From: Chara braunii
Taxonomy: Eukaryota > Streptophyta > Charophyceae > Charales > Characeae
NCBI GenBank assembly: GCA_003427395.1
Contig: BFEA01000937.1
Coordinates: 408,403-432,710 of the forward strand
Length of the DNA stretch: 24,308 nucleotides
Direction: 5' to 3'
In this document: one piece after another, positions 8,969 to 17,339 of the stretch
How the letters are laid out: each line of letters begins with the position of its first letter
How positions within the stretch are numbered: the stretch's first letter is position 1
Translations under genes and position numbers: made by a program
The notes under the pieces: generated by a model
The model's database searches: none
What the model was told of the DNA's origin: nothing
Seen by the model: the letters and a program-made list of their open reading frames with translations, nothing else

Positions 8969-9640
8969 TCAAGCCGCCAATTCCAAGTCGAATCGAATGT
9001 TCACCAGATCAGGTGATAATGGGTCGGAGAAAGCCTGACTCTCTTTGATGATCGGGCCGAAGGCGTCGGACACTGCCTTAGAGAGATGGGGTAGGGCACC
9101 TACCAGTACCTGCAAACACCTAATCCAGAAGAAGCGGTATTTGGCTACTTCCCTCCATTCCCACAGTTCGTGTTCTGACATCCATGGCCTAAAGGTAAGA
9201 GTGTATTTCTTTGCGTCCAGTTCTATCTCCGTTTTGCCCACTCGGAGCATCCAGTCCGCTATTTCCTTTGCCGTGGAAACGTATGTGACTAGGTTCCGCC
9301 CCTCGTTGTGAAAAAGTCCCCGCTTGGGAGGGGCTGACACGGCGCCTGCAGACGCCCAACCGTCTTCGTACATACGGACCAGGTTCTTTTTCACATTGAT
9401 GGGGAGCGAAGTCGCATCGTCACCGAAGGAAATGGTGACTGCGTGGGCCATGAGCCGTTCCTCCTGAATTCTATTTACTGCCGGGTTGATGACTACTCGA
9501 ACGTAGTCCTCCCCCGTTTTGACGGAATTCGGAGCTAGGTTCATGGGCAGAATTCCATTGATGTAACATCTCGAGATTAGATCCCTGATCCTTTCTTTTT
9601 CCTCTCTCGACATTGATAGGTCCGTTTCTGGCGCTGCCAT
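8969..9640 (-). pseudogene. LINE ORF1, N-terminal DUF4283-like part
   Basis: 223 codons from an ATG in a good eukaryotic context (AAAATGGC). The layout matches the plant LINE ORF1 family with a DUF4283-type RNA-binding fold upstream of a zinc knuckle: a strand/helix region with GRNLVTYVSTAKEIADWML, a KKYTLTFRPWMSEHELWEW segment, then a WIRCLQVLVGALPHL segment and VNIRFDLELAA. The frame is closed by TGA at 8971-8969, and the same frame resumes directly into the segment with the zinc knuckle, so this is a nonsense change inside one ancestral gene. ORF1 proteins coat LINE RNA and form the retrotransposition particle. Confidence 0.8.
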
Positions 9641-10223
9641 TTTCCTACTCTGTTTTACGACCTACCTTAGGCAGAAAGTACACGAAAGAAGTGAAAGTTA
9701 ACCTAGATTGAAGCATCCATCAAATGAGGAAAACACAGTACATTCACCATTGGGTAATCCTCCGCAAAATGGTCACACTGATCGAGTCTTGCGAGAGTGT
9801 ACCTGTGCGATAACTGTAGTTAACTCTTGCGGTCCGCGGAAACAGCAGCCTGGTCCCACGGAGCATAGTTACTCCTTAGCAAAAAACCCAGATCTCTTTG
9901 GTCGATGCTTTACTCATTGATCCACCAGGGGCACACGGTCGGGGCGGGGCGACTATCCTGACCCCCCGGTATTTCACGGTTGGTACACACCTACTCAGCT
10001 ATGGTGAGAACAGGCTCGCTCCCTTCCTACTTCGTTTTCACCGAAGACGAAGGGTAACACGAGCACGAACCCGTCTCCGCGCCGTGACCTAACCACGGGA
10101 TACCTTCACCGTCTCCGGTGAGGAAATTACCGCAGCGTTAGCGCAGTGTTTCGCGGGGCCGCAGCCACCGCCCCTAAAATATTTCTAAAATATTTCGTGT
10201 AATGTCTCAAGAGCATCATCTAA
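9641..10223 (-). other. Probable 5' untranslated/promoter region of the LINE
   Basis: A 583-base stretch without a convincing gene, lying upstream (minus strand) of the ORF1 ATG and ending at the MITE-like element. It is moderately GC-rich, as is common for LINE 5' regions. A short direct repeat CTAAAATATTT occurs near 10175-10195. The true LINE 5' end and any target duplication could not be located, because the 3' end of the LINE is missing. Confidence 0.4.
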
Positions 10224-10651
10224 GGGCCTCGCTGCACTACTGTCCACTGTACAATTTTTCGGACAGTTGGTGGACAGTTGTCAGAGCGAAATATTGTACA
10301 GCGGACAGTGGAAAATGCGACATGGCTCCACTTACTGTCCACTGTCCACCTCTCAAATTCGTGAGTTCACTACCAGACGCAGTGATAGAACTACAAGACA
10401 GGGCGTCCAAAGGATTTTGTCCGCCCCGACTCTAGGTGCACTGTCCAAATTCGGGTCCTGACGGTGAGTCCCTCGGAGGACTTTCCAATGAACGAATTTT
10501 GCAGGCTGGGAGCTGTACATTCACGGACAGTAGATTTCCGACGGGGTTTCTATGAACTGTCCAAGCCATTTTGCACATGTACAGTGGACAGTAAGTGGAG
10601 CGAAGTACGACTGTCCGTTTTTGTACAGTGGACAGTAATGGAGCGAGACCC
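10224..10651. mobile_element. MITE-like element A, 428 bp
   Basis: Bounded by terminal inverted repeats of about 30 bp: left GGGCCTCGCTGCACTACTGT, right (reverse complement) GGGTCTCGCTCCATTACTGT, both followed by CCACTGTACAA. Inside are many further copies, in both orientations, of the subterminal motif ACTGTCCACTGTACA or its halves (near 10265, 10305, 10340, 10437, 10524, 10557, 10579, 10609). There is no coding capacity. It aligns end to end with the 401-bp elements in the arms of the giant palindrome. Flanks are CTAA on the left and TTAG on the right, so no clean direct target duplication is seen at this copy. A GGG terminus and 3-bp target sites in its relatives suggest the PIF/Harbinger (Tourist-like) group, which is an inference. 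Confidence 0.75.
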
Positions 10652-10803
10652 TTAGTCTTAAACCACCAGTACATGCCTCACATCGGCCGCGGGGCCCGGC
10701 CGCCTATTTCTTTTGTCCACGGCCACACGGCGCGCTGCCGGAGAGGCGACAAGTTTCTTTTCAGCAAGGTTGGGGCCGTGGGTTCATCCGGAAAACAGCA
10801 TGA
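10652..10803. other. Short spacer between MITE A and the left palindrome arm
   Basis: GC-rich non-coding stretch (GGCCGCGGGGCCCGGCCGCC near 10686). No gene or repeat recognised. Confidence 0.4.
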
Positions 10804-11590
10804 CTGATTACTGTGTGGGAAACTGTGATCTGTCTAGAACCCCACCTCTACAGCAACCTGGGCTTTTAAAAAAATAGAGGAAAAAAAAAGGAACATCATT
10901 TGTATGCTCGGAAAAAAAAAAACGACGGCAAAAAGAGGGCCCGCTGTTATCTTGCTGACTCGGCTATTCATAGAGCGCTGCTGCCAGCACTATAGGAACA
11001 GACTTTTGGTCCAGTGTGAGTACGCCCGGAGTTTTTTGTTCTGAGGGAAACTATCCAACCTATATCGTACTTGCACTGGCACTACTGGCCGCGCCACACC
11101 AGTGTAGAAAACTAGTTTTTTGGCATTTATGACTAGCCACACCATGTGTCAGTGAAGAGTTTTCGACAAGGGCTGTTTCCAACTCCAAACTGCCTGCCTG
11201 CGGCAGGGCGAAACTCGAAACCACGAAAGGGAGCTTGTGAAAAAATGTGTGGATGTGGACTGCACAACGGCCCAGACGCGCTCCTGCTGATCCAACATTT
11301 TGAGTGCATCCCGACCACCACAGGTGCTGTGTAGATTCCCAGCCCCATTGAAATCTGGGAAGGATGATTGATATCCTCAGCCCTGTGTGCACATGGCACA
11401 TTTTGGGAGTCCGAGTCTTGCTGTAGTTGTACGATTGATATCCTCAGCCCTGTGTCGTTTTGCTGTCATTGGATGTATTACCTCATGCTTCCTGTCCACG
11501 CGCGGGTTGAGGATGGGATCGCAGCCAAAGCTAGCTGTGTGCGCGCGCGCAATTGAACCTGGTGAGGCCGTGTGTGCACAGAGGATCCTT

Positions 11591-12175
11591 TCCTGTTCTG
11601 ACAAAGATACTATCCTCTCTTTCTGTTTGTCTCTCTTTTGTTTTTTNATTAGTACAACATCCTATCCTGTGAATGCCCTTTCCTGTTCTGGCAAAGATAC
11701 TATCCTCTCTTTGGGTCTCGCTCCACCTCTGTCCGCTATACAGAATTTCGGAGAGTTTGTGTATAGCTGTCAGAGTACCAAAAAACGGAAATTTCGTGTA
11801 TAGTCTGCGCCGTCGCTCCACTTACTATCCGCTATACAGCTCTGTAATTCCTGAGTTCACTACAAAACACCCTAAGAGCACTACAAGACAGCAGTTTGTC
11901 CGCCCAGACTCCAGGCGGCCTCCTTCGACCACCCTTCGAGGAGTATCCGAGTAACGACTTTTACAGGCTAGGAACTAAACACAAATGTAGAGTGCGATCC
12001 ACGGCCGATTTCTGACAACTATACAACGGAGTTTTCACGTGTATAGTGTATAGTTAGTGGAGCGACGCCGANCTATACAATTTTGTATAGTGTATAGTAG
12101 TGGAGNGAGACCCTTTCTGTTTTTCTCTTTTCTTTCGATTTTAATTGGTACAACATCCTACCCTATGAATGCCTG
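11591..12175 (+). repeat. ~90-bp direct duplication; second copy split by MITE
   Basis: Copy 1 (about 11591-11680) runs TCCTGTTCTGACAAAGATAC, CTATCCTCTCTTTCTGTTTG, then ATTAGTACAACATCCTATCC and GAATGCC. Copy 2 starts at about 11681 with TCCTGTTCTGGCAAAGATAC, runs to CTCTCTTT at 11712, is interrupted by the 401-bp element, and resumes at 12114 with TTTCTGTTTTTCTC through GGTACAACATCCTACCC and GAATGCC. The first copy therefore records the target before insertion. The mirror image of this arrangement is in the right arm (about 16880-17470). Confidence 0.88.
11713..12113 (+). mobile_element. MITE-like element B, 401 bp (left arm)
   Basis: Ends are GGGTCTCGCTCCACCTCTGT on the left and, reverse complemented, GGGTCTCNCTCCACTACTAT on the right. 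It is flanked by TTT at 11710-11712 and TTT at 12114-12116. The uninterrupted sister sequence at 11591-11680 has a single TTT at 11620-11622, so TTT is a target-site duplication of 3 bp. The element has no coding capacity. Internal motifs are ACTATACACTATACA-type repeats in both orientations, where element A has ACTGTCCACTGTACA. The interior (GTGAGTTCACTAC-like block, GTTTGTCCGCCCAGACTC) aligns with element A. Inferred PIF/Harbinger-like, non-autonomous. Confidence 0.88.
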
Positions 12176-12243
12176 CGGTCCCGTGATGGTAAGAGAACCA
12201 AGGGGATCGGGGTTCCGGTGGGGTTCCAGTCGGTGACTCCGAT

Positions 12244-12424
12244 CCATTGGTGGGAAGCAGACCTTCACCTGCTGCTGCTGGGAGCATCACCCCCCAGCTT
12301 CCCTTGTGCTTCACTGATTACCTGCAAAACAGTCACCATTGGTGGGAAGCAGACCTTCACCTGCTGCTGCTGGGAGCATCACCCCCCAGCTTCCCTTGTG
12401 CTTCACTGATTACCTGCAAAACAC
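12244..12424 (+). repeat. 92-bp tandem duplication, left arm only
   Basis: Two consecutive copies of a unit starting CCATTGGTGGGAAGCAGACC and ending CTGATTACCTGCAAAACA. The right arm has this unit once (about 16718-16806), so the duplication followed the formation of the palindrome or was lost from the right arm. Confidence 0.92.
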
Positions 12425-12671
12425 CCGGGATGAATTTGGCAAAAGAACAGGGCCAAATTCATGAACGGGACAAAACAGGCCAGGGGAGCTGTGGCCAGGG
12501 CGCCAAGGCGCCTTTCACCCAGGCTGAAGACATTTGGTCGGGCAGTACCGAACGGCCGAACTACCCACGCTGAAGACATTTGGGGGTATGTAGTACCAAA
12601 AGGCAGAACTATGGGTGCCCAAAACCGAAAAGGTTTTGGCGTCTACCAATTATCCCAACAACCGGCCTCTC

Positions 12672-12795
12672 AGCCCAATGGGGCGTTTGAACAGCGTGAA
12701 AAACCCAATGGGGTGTTTGAACAGTGAAAAACCCAATGGGGCGTTTCAACAGCGTGAAAAACCCAATGGCGCGTATGAACAGCTTCAACAGGTAT
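12672..12795. repeat. ~33-bp minisatellite, four units (left arm)
   Basis: Four imperfect units of the form CCCAATGGGGCGTTTGAACA followed by GCGTGAAAAA, with small internal deletions between units. A mirrored array with the complementary unit (CGCCCCATTGGGTTTTTCAC) is at about 16285-16405. Confidence 0.9.
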
Positions 12796-13393
12796 GACTG
12801 GAGGTAGGGAAGCGCTGTGACTGAAAGCTAGCTGAGAGAGGGCCCTCCCTACAGAGGTTGGGACATGCCCAGCTTCACGCCACAGGGGCCTGGACATCGG
12901 GAGTTGGCCCTGGGCGGACAACTTGATCCAGGGCACTTGGGTAGATGCATCTGACCTCAATAACTTCCACAGCTGAGTCGACAAAGTCTATACACTTGCA
13001 CTTCTCGAAATGCACCTGACCGTAATAAATATTATGGCCGGATCTGGACACATCTGACCTCAAAATGACGTCCAGAGCTGAGTCGAAAAACTCCTACCGG
13101 TGTGAGCATGCCCTCAGACTTTTTTTTCTGCGCATTTCATCATGGGAGGACGGTGGATCCGACTGCATTGGGGACAAGCAGACGGAGCCATGAATTAGAG
13201 TTTCACGCAAATGGGCACGTAAATGTCAGCGGCTCGCTTGTTCAGCTGCGGCGGGGTTACGTATTTTGCCGGAATCTTTCGAGGTCCCCACAATTTCGTA
13301 TTTCTTTTCGACCTGTTTCTGGGGATGATTGGTAGAACCAGCCCACGCCGAAACCCAAAAAATCACCTGCAATTTTCGATTTTATGAAAATGC

Positions 13394-13425
13394 GTGCTAG
13401 TGTGAGTATGCCCTCACACTAGCAC
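13394..13425. repeat. Perfect 13-bp hairpin (left arm)
   Basis: GTGCTAGTGTGAG, a 6-base loop TATGCC, then CTCACACTAGCAC. Relatives of its core TGTGAGTATGCCCTCA recur across both arms (near 11018, 13101, 15635, 15657, 15955, 18003 and 18049). Confidence 0.9.
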
Positions 13426-13704
13426 TTTTCAAAATGCATCTGCCTGCTATCATTATGGGGATAATTGGTAGAACCAGCCCACGCCAAAACCTATTCGGTT
13501 TCGGGCGCCCAGAAAAACCTGGGCCTGTTCTATGCGCCCAGCGAAAAGTGAAGGGGCTATTTCCATCCGGCCTTGAGACTCCCATTTCTTTCATAAGCGG
13601 CCGGCCTCAGTTACTCAGGAAGTGATCGAGCGTTTGGCAGAGCCGCAGAGGGGAAGGAAAAAAAATAAGCCCGGCGAATTGGAAGGGACAGTAATCGGGG
13701 AGGC

Positions 13705-14120
13705 ACAGAGACTGGCCACTCAGATGATGCTCGGTCCCTCTGCTACCAGCTGTCCCTGACAGCTGTCCCCCATTGCGGGTTCCCTGAAGGCAATCAAGGC
13801 CACCCTGGGCTGAAAAGGCCACCCGATGTCAGATTAGACACAATATTGAATTTACCTGGGCTATATATATATACCCTCACAAACAGAACTGCCCGGTAAA
13901 CCGTAGGCAGAGAGAGAGAAGAGGACAACAAACGAGGGGCTGTGAAAAACTGTTTCGTCGGAGTTTCACCGACTCATCAGGAGGCTGAACTCTCAACAGT
14001 CTGCAGAATCCCCTCACTGATTACACTGTAAATGATAATCTACCTTAACCAAAATCAAAGTAGACTATCACTCACCCACACCAGATGGAAAACTCTACAG
14101 ACTGTCGGTTCACATATATA
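13705..14120. other. Palindrome spacer, left portion
   Basis: Non-coding sequence between the arms. It holds a short (TA)n at 13862-13872 (CTATATATATATACCC) and a small inverted repeat GTCGGAGTTTCACCGAC near 13958-13974. No gene recognised. Confidence 0.5.
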
Positions 14121-14124
14121 TCGT

Positions 14125-14166
14125 CAATACATGTATATATATGTATGTGAATATATATATATATAT

Positions 14167-14211
<45 letters not shown>
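14125..14211. repeat. (TA)n and (AG)n microsatellites
   Basis: TATATAT-rich tract with ATGTATG interruptions at 14128-14168, then a pure AG run from about 14170 to 14211. It is immediately followed by the first (inverted) 75-bp spacer unit. Confidence 0.95.
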
Positions 14212-14220
14212 ACTACTTCA

Positions 14221-14294
14221 ATGCCCAGATGCATTCAAATTAGCACACCTTTTGTATCTGAGCAGCGGAACGCCCACATGCATTGAAATTGCTG
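14221..14294 (-). repeat. 75-bp spacer unit, inverted copy
   Basis: Sequence from CCAGATGCATTCAAATTAGC to CATGCATTGAAATTGCTGG. It is the reverse complement of the unit at 14347-14420, making a hairpin with a ~52-base loop. Its outer side is an AG microsatellite, matching the CT microsatellite on the outer side of the other copies. Confidence 0.88.
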
Positions 14295-14346
14295 GGTCAA
14301 TACACGATCATTCATGGAACGTGGTGCAGATATTCTAGGAGTAACC

Positions 14347-14480
14347 GAGCAATTTCAATGCATGTTGGCGTTCATGCTGCTCAGATACAAAAAGTGTGCT
14401 AATTTGAATGCATCTGGCCATCGTGACGGTCCAGATACACATAGTGTGCTGTTTAGTGCTCTGTCTCTCTCTCTCTCTCT
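14347..14480 (+). repeat. 75-bp spacer unit plus microsatellite-linked tail, copy 2
   Basis: GCAATTTCAATGCATGTTGG through GTGTGCTAATTTGAATGCAT, then CGGTCCAGATACACATAGTG and GTGCTGTTTAG, leading into a (CT)n run. The whole arrangement recurs about 262 bases later. Confidence 0.88.
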
Positions 14481-14530
14481 CCCTCTCTCTCTCCCTCTCT
14501 CTCTCTCTCTCTGTCACACACACACACACA
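14461..14530. repeat. (CT)n and (CA)n microsatellites
   Basis: CTCTCT with two CCCTCT interruptions to about 14511, then CACACACACA to about 14530, followed by A-rich tracts to 14568. Confidence 0.95.
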
Positions 14531-14608
14531 CGCGCACGCACGCAAAAAAAAATAAAAAAAATAAAAAAATCATCATTCATCCGACGCCGTGCAGACATGC
14601 GAGGATTA

Positions 14609-14719
14609 ACACAGCAATTTCAATGCATGCGGGCGTCGATACTGGTCAAATACAGAAAGTGTGCTAATTTGAATGCATATGGGTGTTGAAGCGGTCCAGA
14701 TACACACACTGTGCTGTTT

Positions 14720-14720
<1 letters not shown>
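14609..14720 (+). repeat. 75-bp spacer unit plus tail, copy 3
   Basis: Direct repeat of 14347-14460: GCAATTTCAATGCATGCGGG through GTGTGCTAATTTGAATGCAT, then CGGTCCAGATACACACACTG and TGCTGTTTGG, leading again into (CT)n. Confidence 0.88.
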
Positions 14721-14772
<52 letters not shown>

Positions 14773-14880
14773 CTCGTTCCTTGCACCCCGCCCTCTGTGG
14801 AGGACGCTAGCGTTCCCGTCGTTTGCTGGCGGCGCTTCAAATTACTGTCCCTTCTTTTTTTTGGGGGGGGGGGGGGGGGG
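14721..14880. repeat. (CT)n microsatellite and T8/G18 homopolymers
   Basis: Pure CT run 14721-14770, a short unique stretch, then T8 followed by about 18 consecutive G at 14863-14880. The G run could form G-quadruplex structure and is a likely assembly-error site. Confidence 0.9.
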
Positions 14881-15338
14881 AAAGCAAGAAATTCCATTAC
14901 AAACCACGAGACCGGGAATTCCTCACAAACAACCCGGAAGACACAGTCAGAGTACTGGGACGGTACCCAGCTTTTGGTTGAGTGGGAAATCCCACGACAT
15001 GGGGGCTGATGTCCACAAAGGTGGAGCATCCCCTACGACACTCAGAGGCTTTCCCCTGCAGTTCGACTCAGAAACTACGTTGCAAAACAAAAAAGGTGAG
15101 GGAATCTATCTATACAAATTACATTGTAGAACAACAAACAAGTACAAAACAACTGAGCATCTTGTCTTGATTCAATTACGGTGTAAAACAAGCAGCAGGA
15201 GGAATCTATCCAAGTCCCACCAAACATCTACTCCTAGGTAGCCTGTCTCACTCCAGCTCTCTCCCCGCCTATACGGCAGGGCGGAGCCTAATTCGGCTCC
15301 ATAACAGAAGTGCCACTCTCTTACCCCAATACCCGGCT
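14881..15338. other. Palindrome spacer, right portion
   Basis: About 460 bases without a recognised gene. It has weak internal repetition of GGAATCTATC near 15101 and 15200, and of TTGCAAAACA/GTGTAAAACA. Confidence 0.45.
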
Positions 15339-15541
15339 GCCTCCCCGATTACTGTCCCTTCCAAATCGCCGGGCTTATTTTTTTCCTTCTTTTTCCTTCC
15401 CCTTTGCGGCTCTGCCAAAGGCACGGTCACTTCCTGAGTAACTGAGGCCGGCCTCTTATGAAAGAAATGGGAGTCTCAAGGCGGGATGGAAATACCCCCT
15501 TCACTTTTCGCTGGCCGCATAGTACCGGCCCAGGTTTTTCT

Positions 15542-16470
15542 GGGCGCCTGAAACCGAATAGGTTTCGGCGTGGGCTGGTTCTACCAATTATCCCCATAAT
15601 GATAGCAGGCAGATGCATTTTGAAAAGTGCTAGTGTGAGGGCATACTCACACTAGNTGAGGGCATACTCACACTAGGATGCATTGTCATAAAATCCTAAA
15701 TTGCAGGTAATTTTTTGGGTTTCGGCGTGGGCTGGTTCTACCAATTATCCCAAGAAACAGGTCTAAAAGAAATACGAAATTGCGGGGACCTCCAAAGTTT
15801 CCGGCAAAATACGTAACTCGGCCGCAGCTGAACAAGCGAGCCGCTGGCATTTACATGCCCATTTGCGTGAAACTCTAATTGATGGCTCCGTCTGCTTGTC
15901 CCCGATGCAGTCGGATCCANCGTCCTCCCATGATGAAATGCGCTAAAAAATATCTGAGGGCATGCTCACACGGGTAGGAGTTTTTCGACTCAGCTCTGGA
16001 CGTCATTTTGAGGTCANATGTGTCCAGATCCGGCCATAATATTTATTACGGTCAGGTGCATTNCGAGAAGTGCAAGTGTATGGACTTTGTCGACTCAGCT
16101 GTGGAAGTCATTGAGGTCAGATGCATCTAGCCAAGTGCCCTGGATCAAGTTGTCCGCCCAGGGCCAACTCCCCCTGTCCAGGCCCCTGTGGTGTGAAGCT
16201 GAGCATGTCCCAACCTCAGTAGGGAGGGCCCTCTCTCAGCTAGCTTTCAGTCACATCCCTTCCCTACCTCCAGTCATACCTGTTGAAGCTGTTCAAACGC
16301 CCCATTGGGTTTTTCACGCTGTTGAAACGCCCCATTGGGTTTTTTCACACTGTTCAAACACCCGATTGGGTTTTTCACGCTGTTCAAAAGCCCCATTGGG
16401 CTGAGAGGCCGGTTGTTGGGATAATGGGTACAAAGCACCCACGCCAAAACCTTTTCGGTTTTGGGCGCCC
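15542..16470. mobile_element. Nested module with inverted ends (right arm)
   Basis: Mirror of 12613-13510. Opens with GGGCGCCTGAAACCGAATAG and closes with CCAAAACCTTTTCGGTTTTG then GGCGCCC. An additional internal copy of GGCGTGGGCTGGTTCTACCA occurs at 15725-15744, as in the left arm (13329-13349 complement). Confidence 0.5.
16285..16405. repeat. ~33-bp minisatellite, four units (right arm)
   Basis: Complement of the left-arm array, with four imperfect units of GTTCAAACGCCCCATTGGGT followed by TTTTCAC. Confidence 0.9.
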
Positions 16471-16544
16471 GTTGTTCTGCCTTTTGGTACTACATGCCCC
16501 CAAACTTGGGTAGTTCGGCCGTGGGTAGTTCGGCCGTTCGGTAC

Positions 16545-16655
16545 TGCCCGACCAAATGTCTTCAGCCTGGGTGAAAGGCGCCTTCGCGCCCTGGCCACAG
16601 CTCGACCAAATGTCTTCAGCCTGGGTGAAAGGCGCCTTGGCGCCCTGGCCACAGC
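16545..16655. repeat. ~56-bp tandem duplication, right arm only
   Basis: Two copies of a unit starting CGACCAAATGTCTTCAGCCT and ending CCCTGGCCACAGCT. The left arm has one copy (about 12485-12540). Confidence 0.9.
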
Positions 16656-16938
16656 TCCCCTGGCCTGTTTTGTCCCGTTCATGAATTTGGCCCTGTTCTT
16701 TTGCCAAATTCATCCCGGGTGTTTTGCAGGTAATCAGCCAAGCACAAGGGAAGCTGGGGGGTGATGCTCCCAGCAGCAGCAGGTGAAGGTCTGCTTCCCA
16801 CCAATGGTTCGGAGTCACCCACTGGAACCCCACCGGAACCCCCGATCCCCTTGGTTCTCTTACCATCACGGGACCGCAGGCATTCACAGGGTAGGATGTT
16901 GTACCAATTAAAATCGAAAGAAAAGAGAAAAACAGAAA

Positions 16939-17339
16939 GGGTCTCGCTCCACTACTATACACTATACAAAATTGTATAGTTCGGCGTCGCTCCACTAACT
17001 ATACACTATACACGTGAAAACTCCGTTGTATAGTTGTCAGAAATCGGCCGTGGATCGCACTCTACATTTGTGTTTAGTTCCCAGCCTGTAAAAGTCGTTA
17101 CTCGGATACTCCTCGAAGGGTGGTCGAAGGAGGCCGCCTGGAGTCTGGGCGGACAAACTGCTGTCTTGTAGTGCTCTTAGGGTGTTTTGTAGTGAACTCA
17201 GGAATTACAGAGCTGTATAGCGGATAGTAAGTGGAGCGACGGCGCAGACTATACACGAAATTTCCGTTTTTTGGTACTCTGACAGCTATACACAAACTCT
17301 CCGAAATTCTGTATAGCGGACAGAGGTGGAGCGAGACCC
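16939..17339 (-). mobile_element. MITE-like element B', 401 bp (right arm)
   Basis: Reverse-complement counterpart of 11713-12113, with the same length and nearly identical sequence (one clear difference noticed: GGCTGGGAAC versus GGCTAGGAAC in the left copy, besides ambiguous bases). Flanked by AAA at 16936-16938 and 17340-17342, the complement of the TTT duplication. Its presence at the homologous site in both arms means it was there before the inverted duplication, or was copied between arms by gene conversion. Confidence 0.88.

Larger units (their letters stand above)
12613..13510. mobile_element. Nested module with inverted ends (left arm)
   Basis: Begins GGGTGCCCAAAACCGAAAAG followed by GTTTTGGCG and CTACCAATTATCCC. 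It ends with the inverted form: GGGATAATTGGTAGAACCAG, then CCCACGCCAAAACC, then a CGGTTTCGGGCGCCC terminus. The ends are thus imperfect inverted repeats of about 45-60 bp. The same module is at 15542-16470 in the right arm. No coding sequence and no obvious target duplication (flanks ACTAT and AGAAA). It may be a further non-autonomous DNA element nested in the palindrome, or internal repeat structure only. Confidence 0.5.
10804..13704 (+). repeat. Left arm of giant inverted repeat (~2.9 kb)
   Basis: Aligns in reverse complement with 15339-18284 over its whole length. Anchor pairs: CTGATTACTGTGTGGG near 10804 with the complement ending at 18284; the 401-bp MITE at 11713-12113 with 16939-17339; and ACAGTAATCGGGGAGGC at 13688-13704 with GCCTCCCCGATTACTGT at 15339-15355. 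No protein-coding region is credible. Short frames match between arms only because the DNA does. Similarity is visibly uneven along the arm. A 92-bp tandem duplication (12244-12335 and 12336-~12424) is found only in this arm. Could be a foldback-type transposon end, or one half of an inverted duplication of an older composite repeat. Confidence 0.9.

Noticed and set aside
9641-10223. Possible structured RNA or rRNA fragment
   Set aside because: No recognisable rRNA or tRNA consensus, no A/B box pair; better explained as LINE 5' region.
10221-10654. TAA/TTA flanks of MITE A as a TWA target duplication
   Set aside because: Left flank is TAA and right flank is TTA on the same strand, so they are inverted and not direct; they could equally be an extension of the terminal inverted repeat.
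11060-11401. 113-codon minus-strand frame, with a counterpart at 17611-17952 in the right arm
   Set aside because: Its apparent conservation is only the DNA identity of the inverted-repeat arms; no family, and the frame does not extend consistently in the third copy.
13394-13425. Hairpin series considered as a CRISPR array or a rho-independent terminator
   Set aside because: No regular spacers, a eukaryotic context, no U tract; copies are widely and irregularly spaced.
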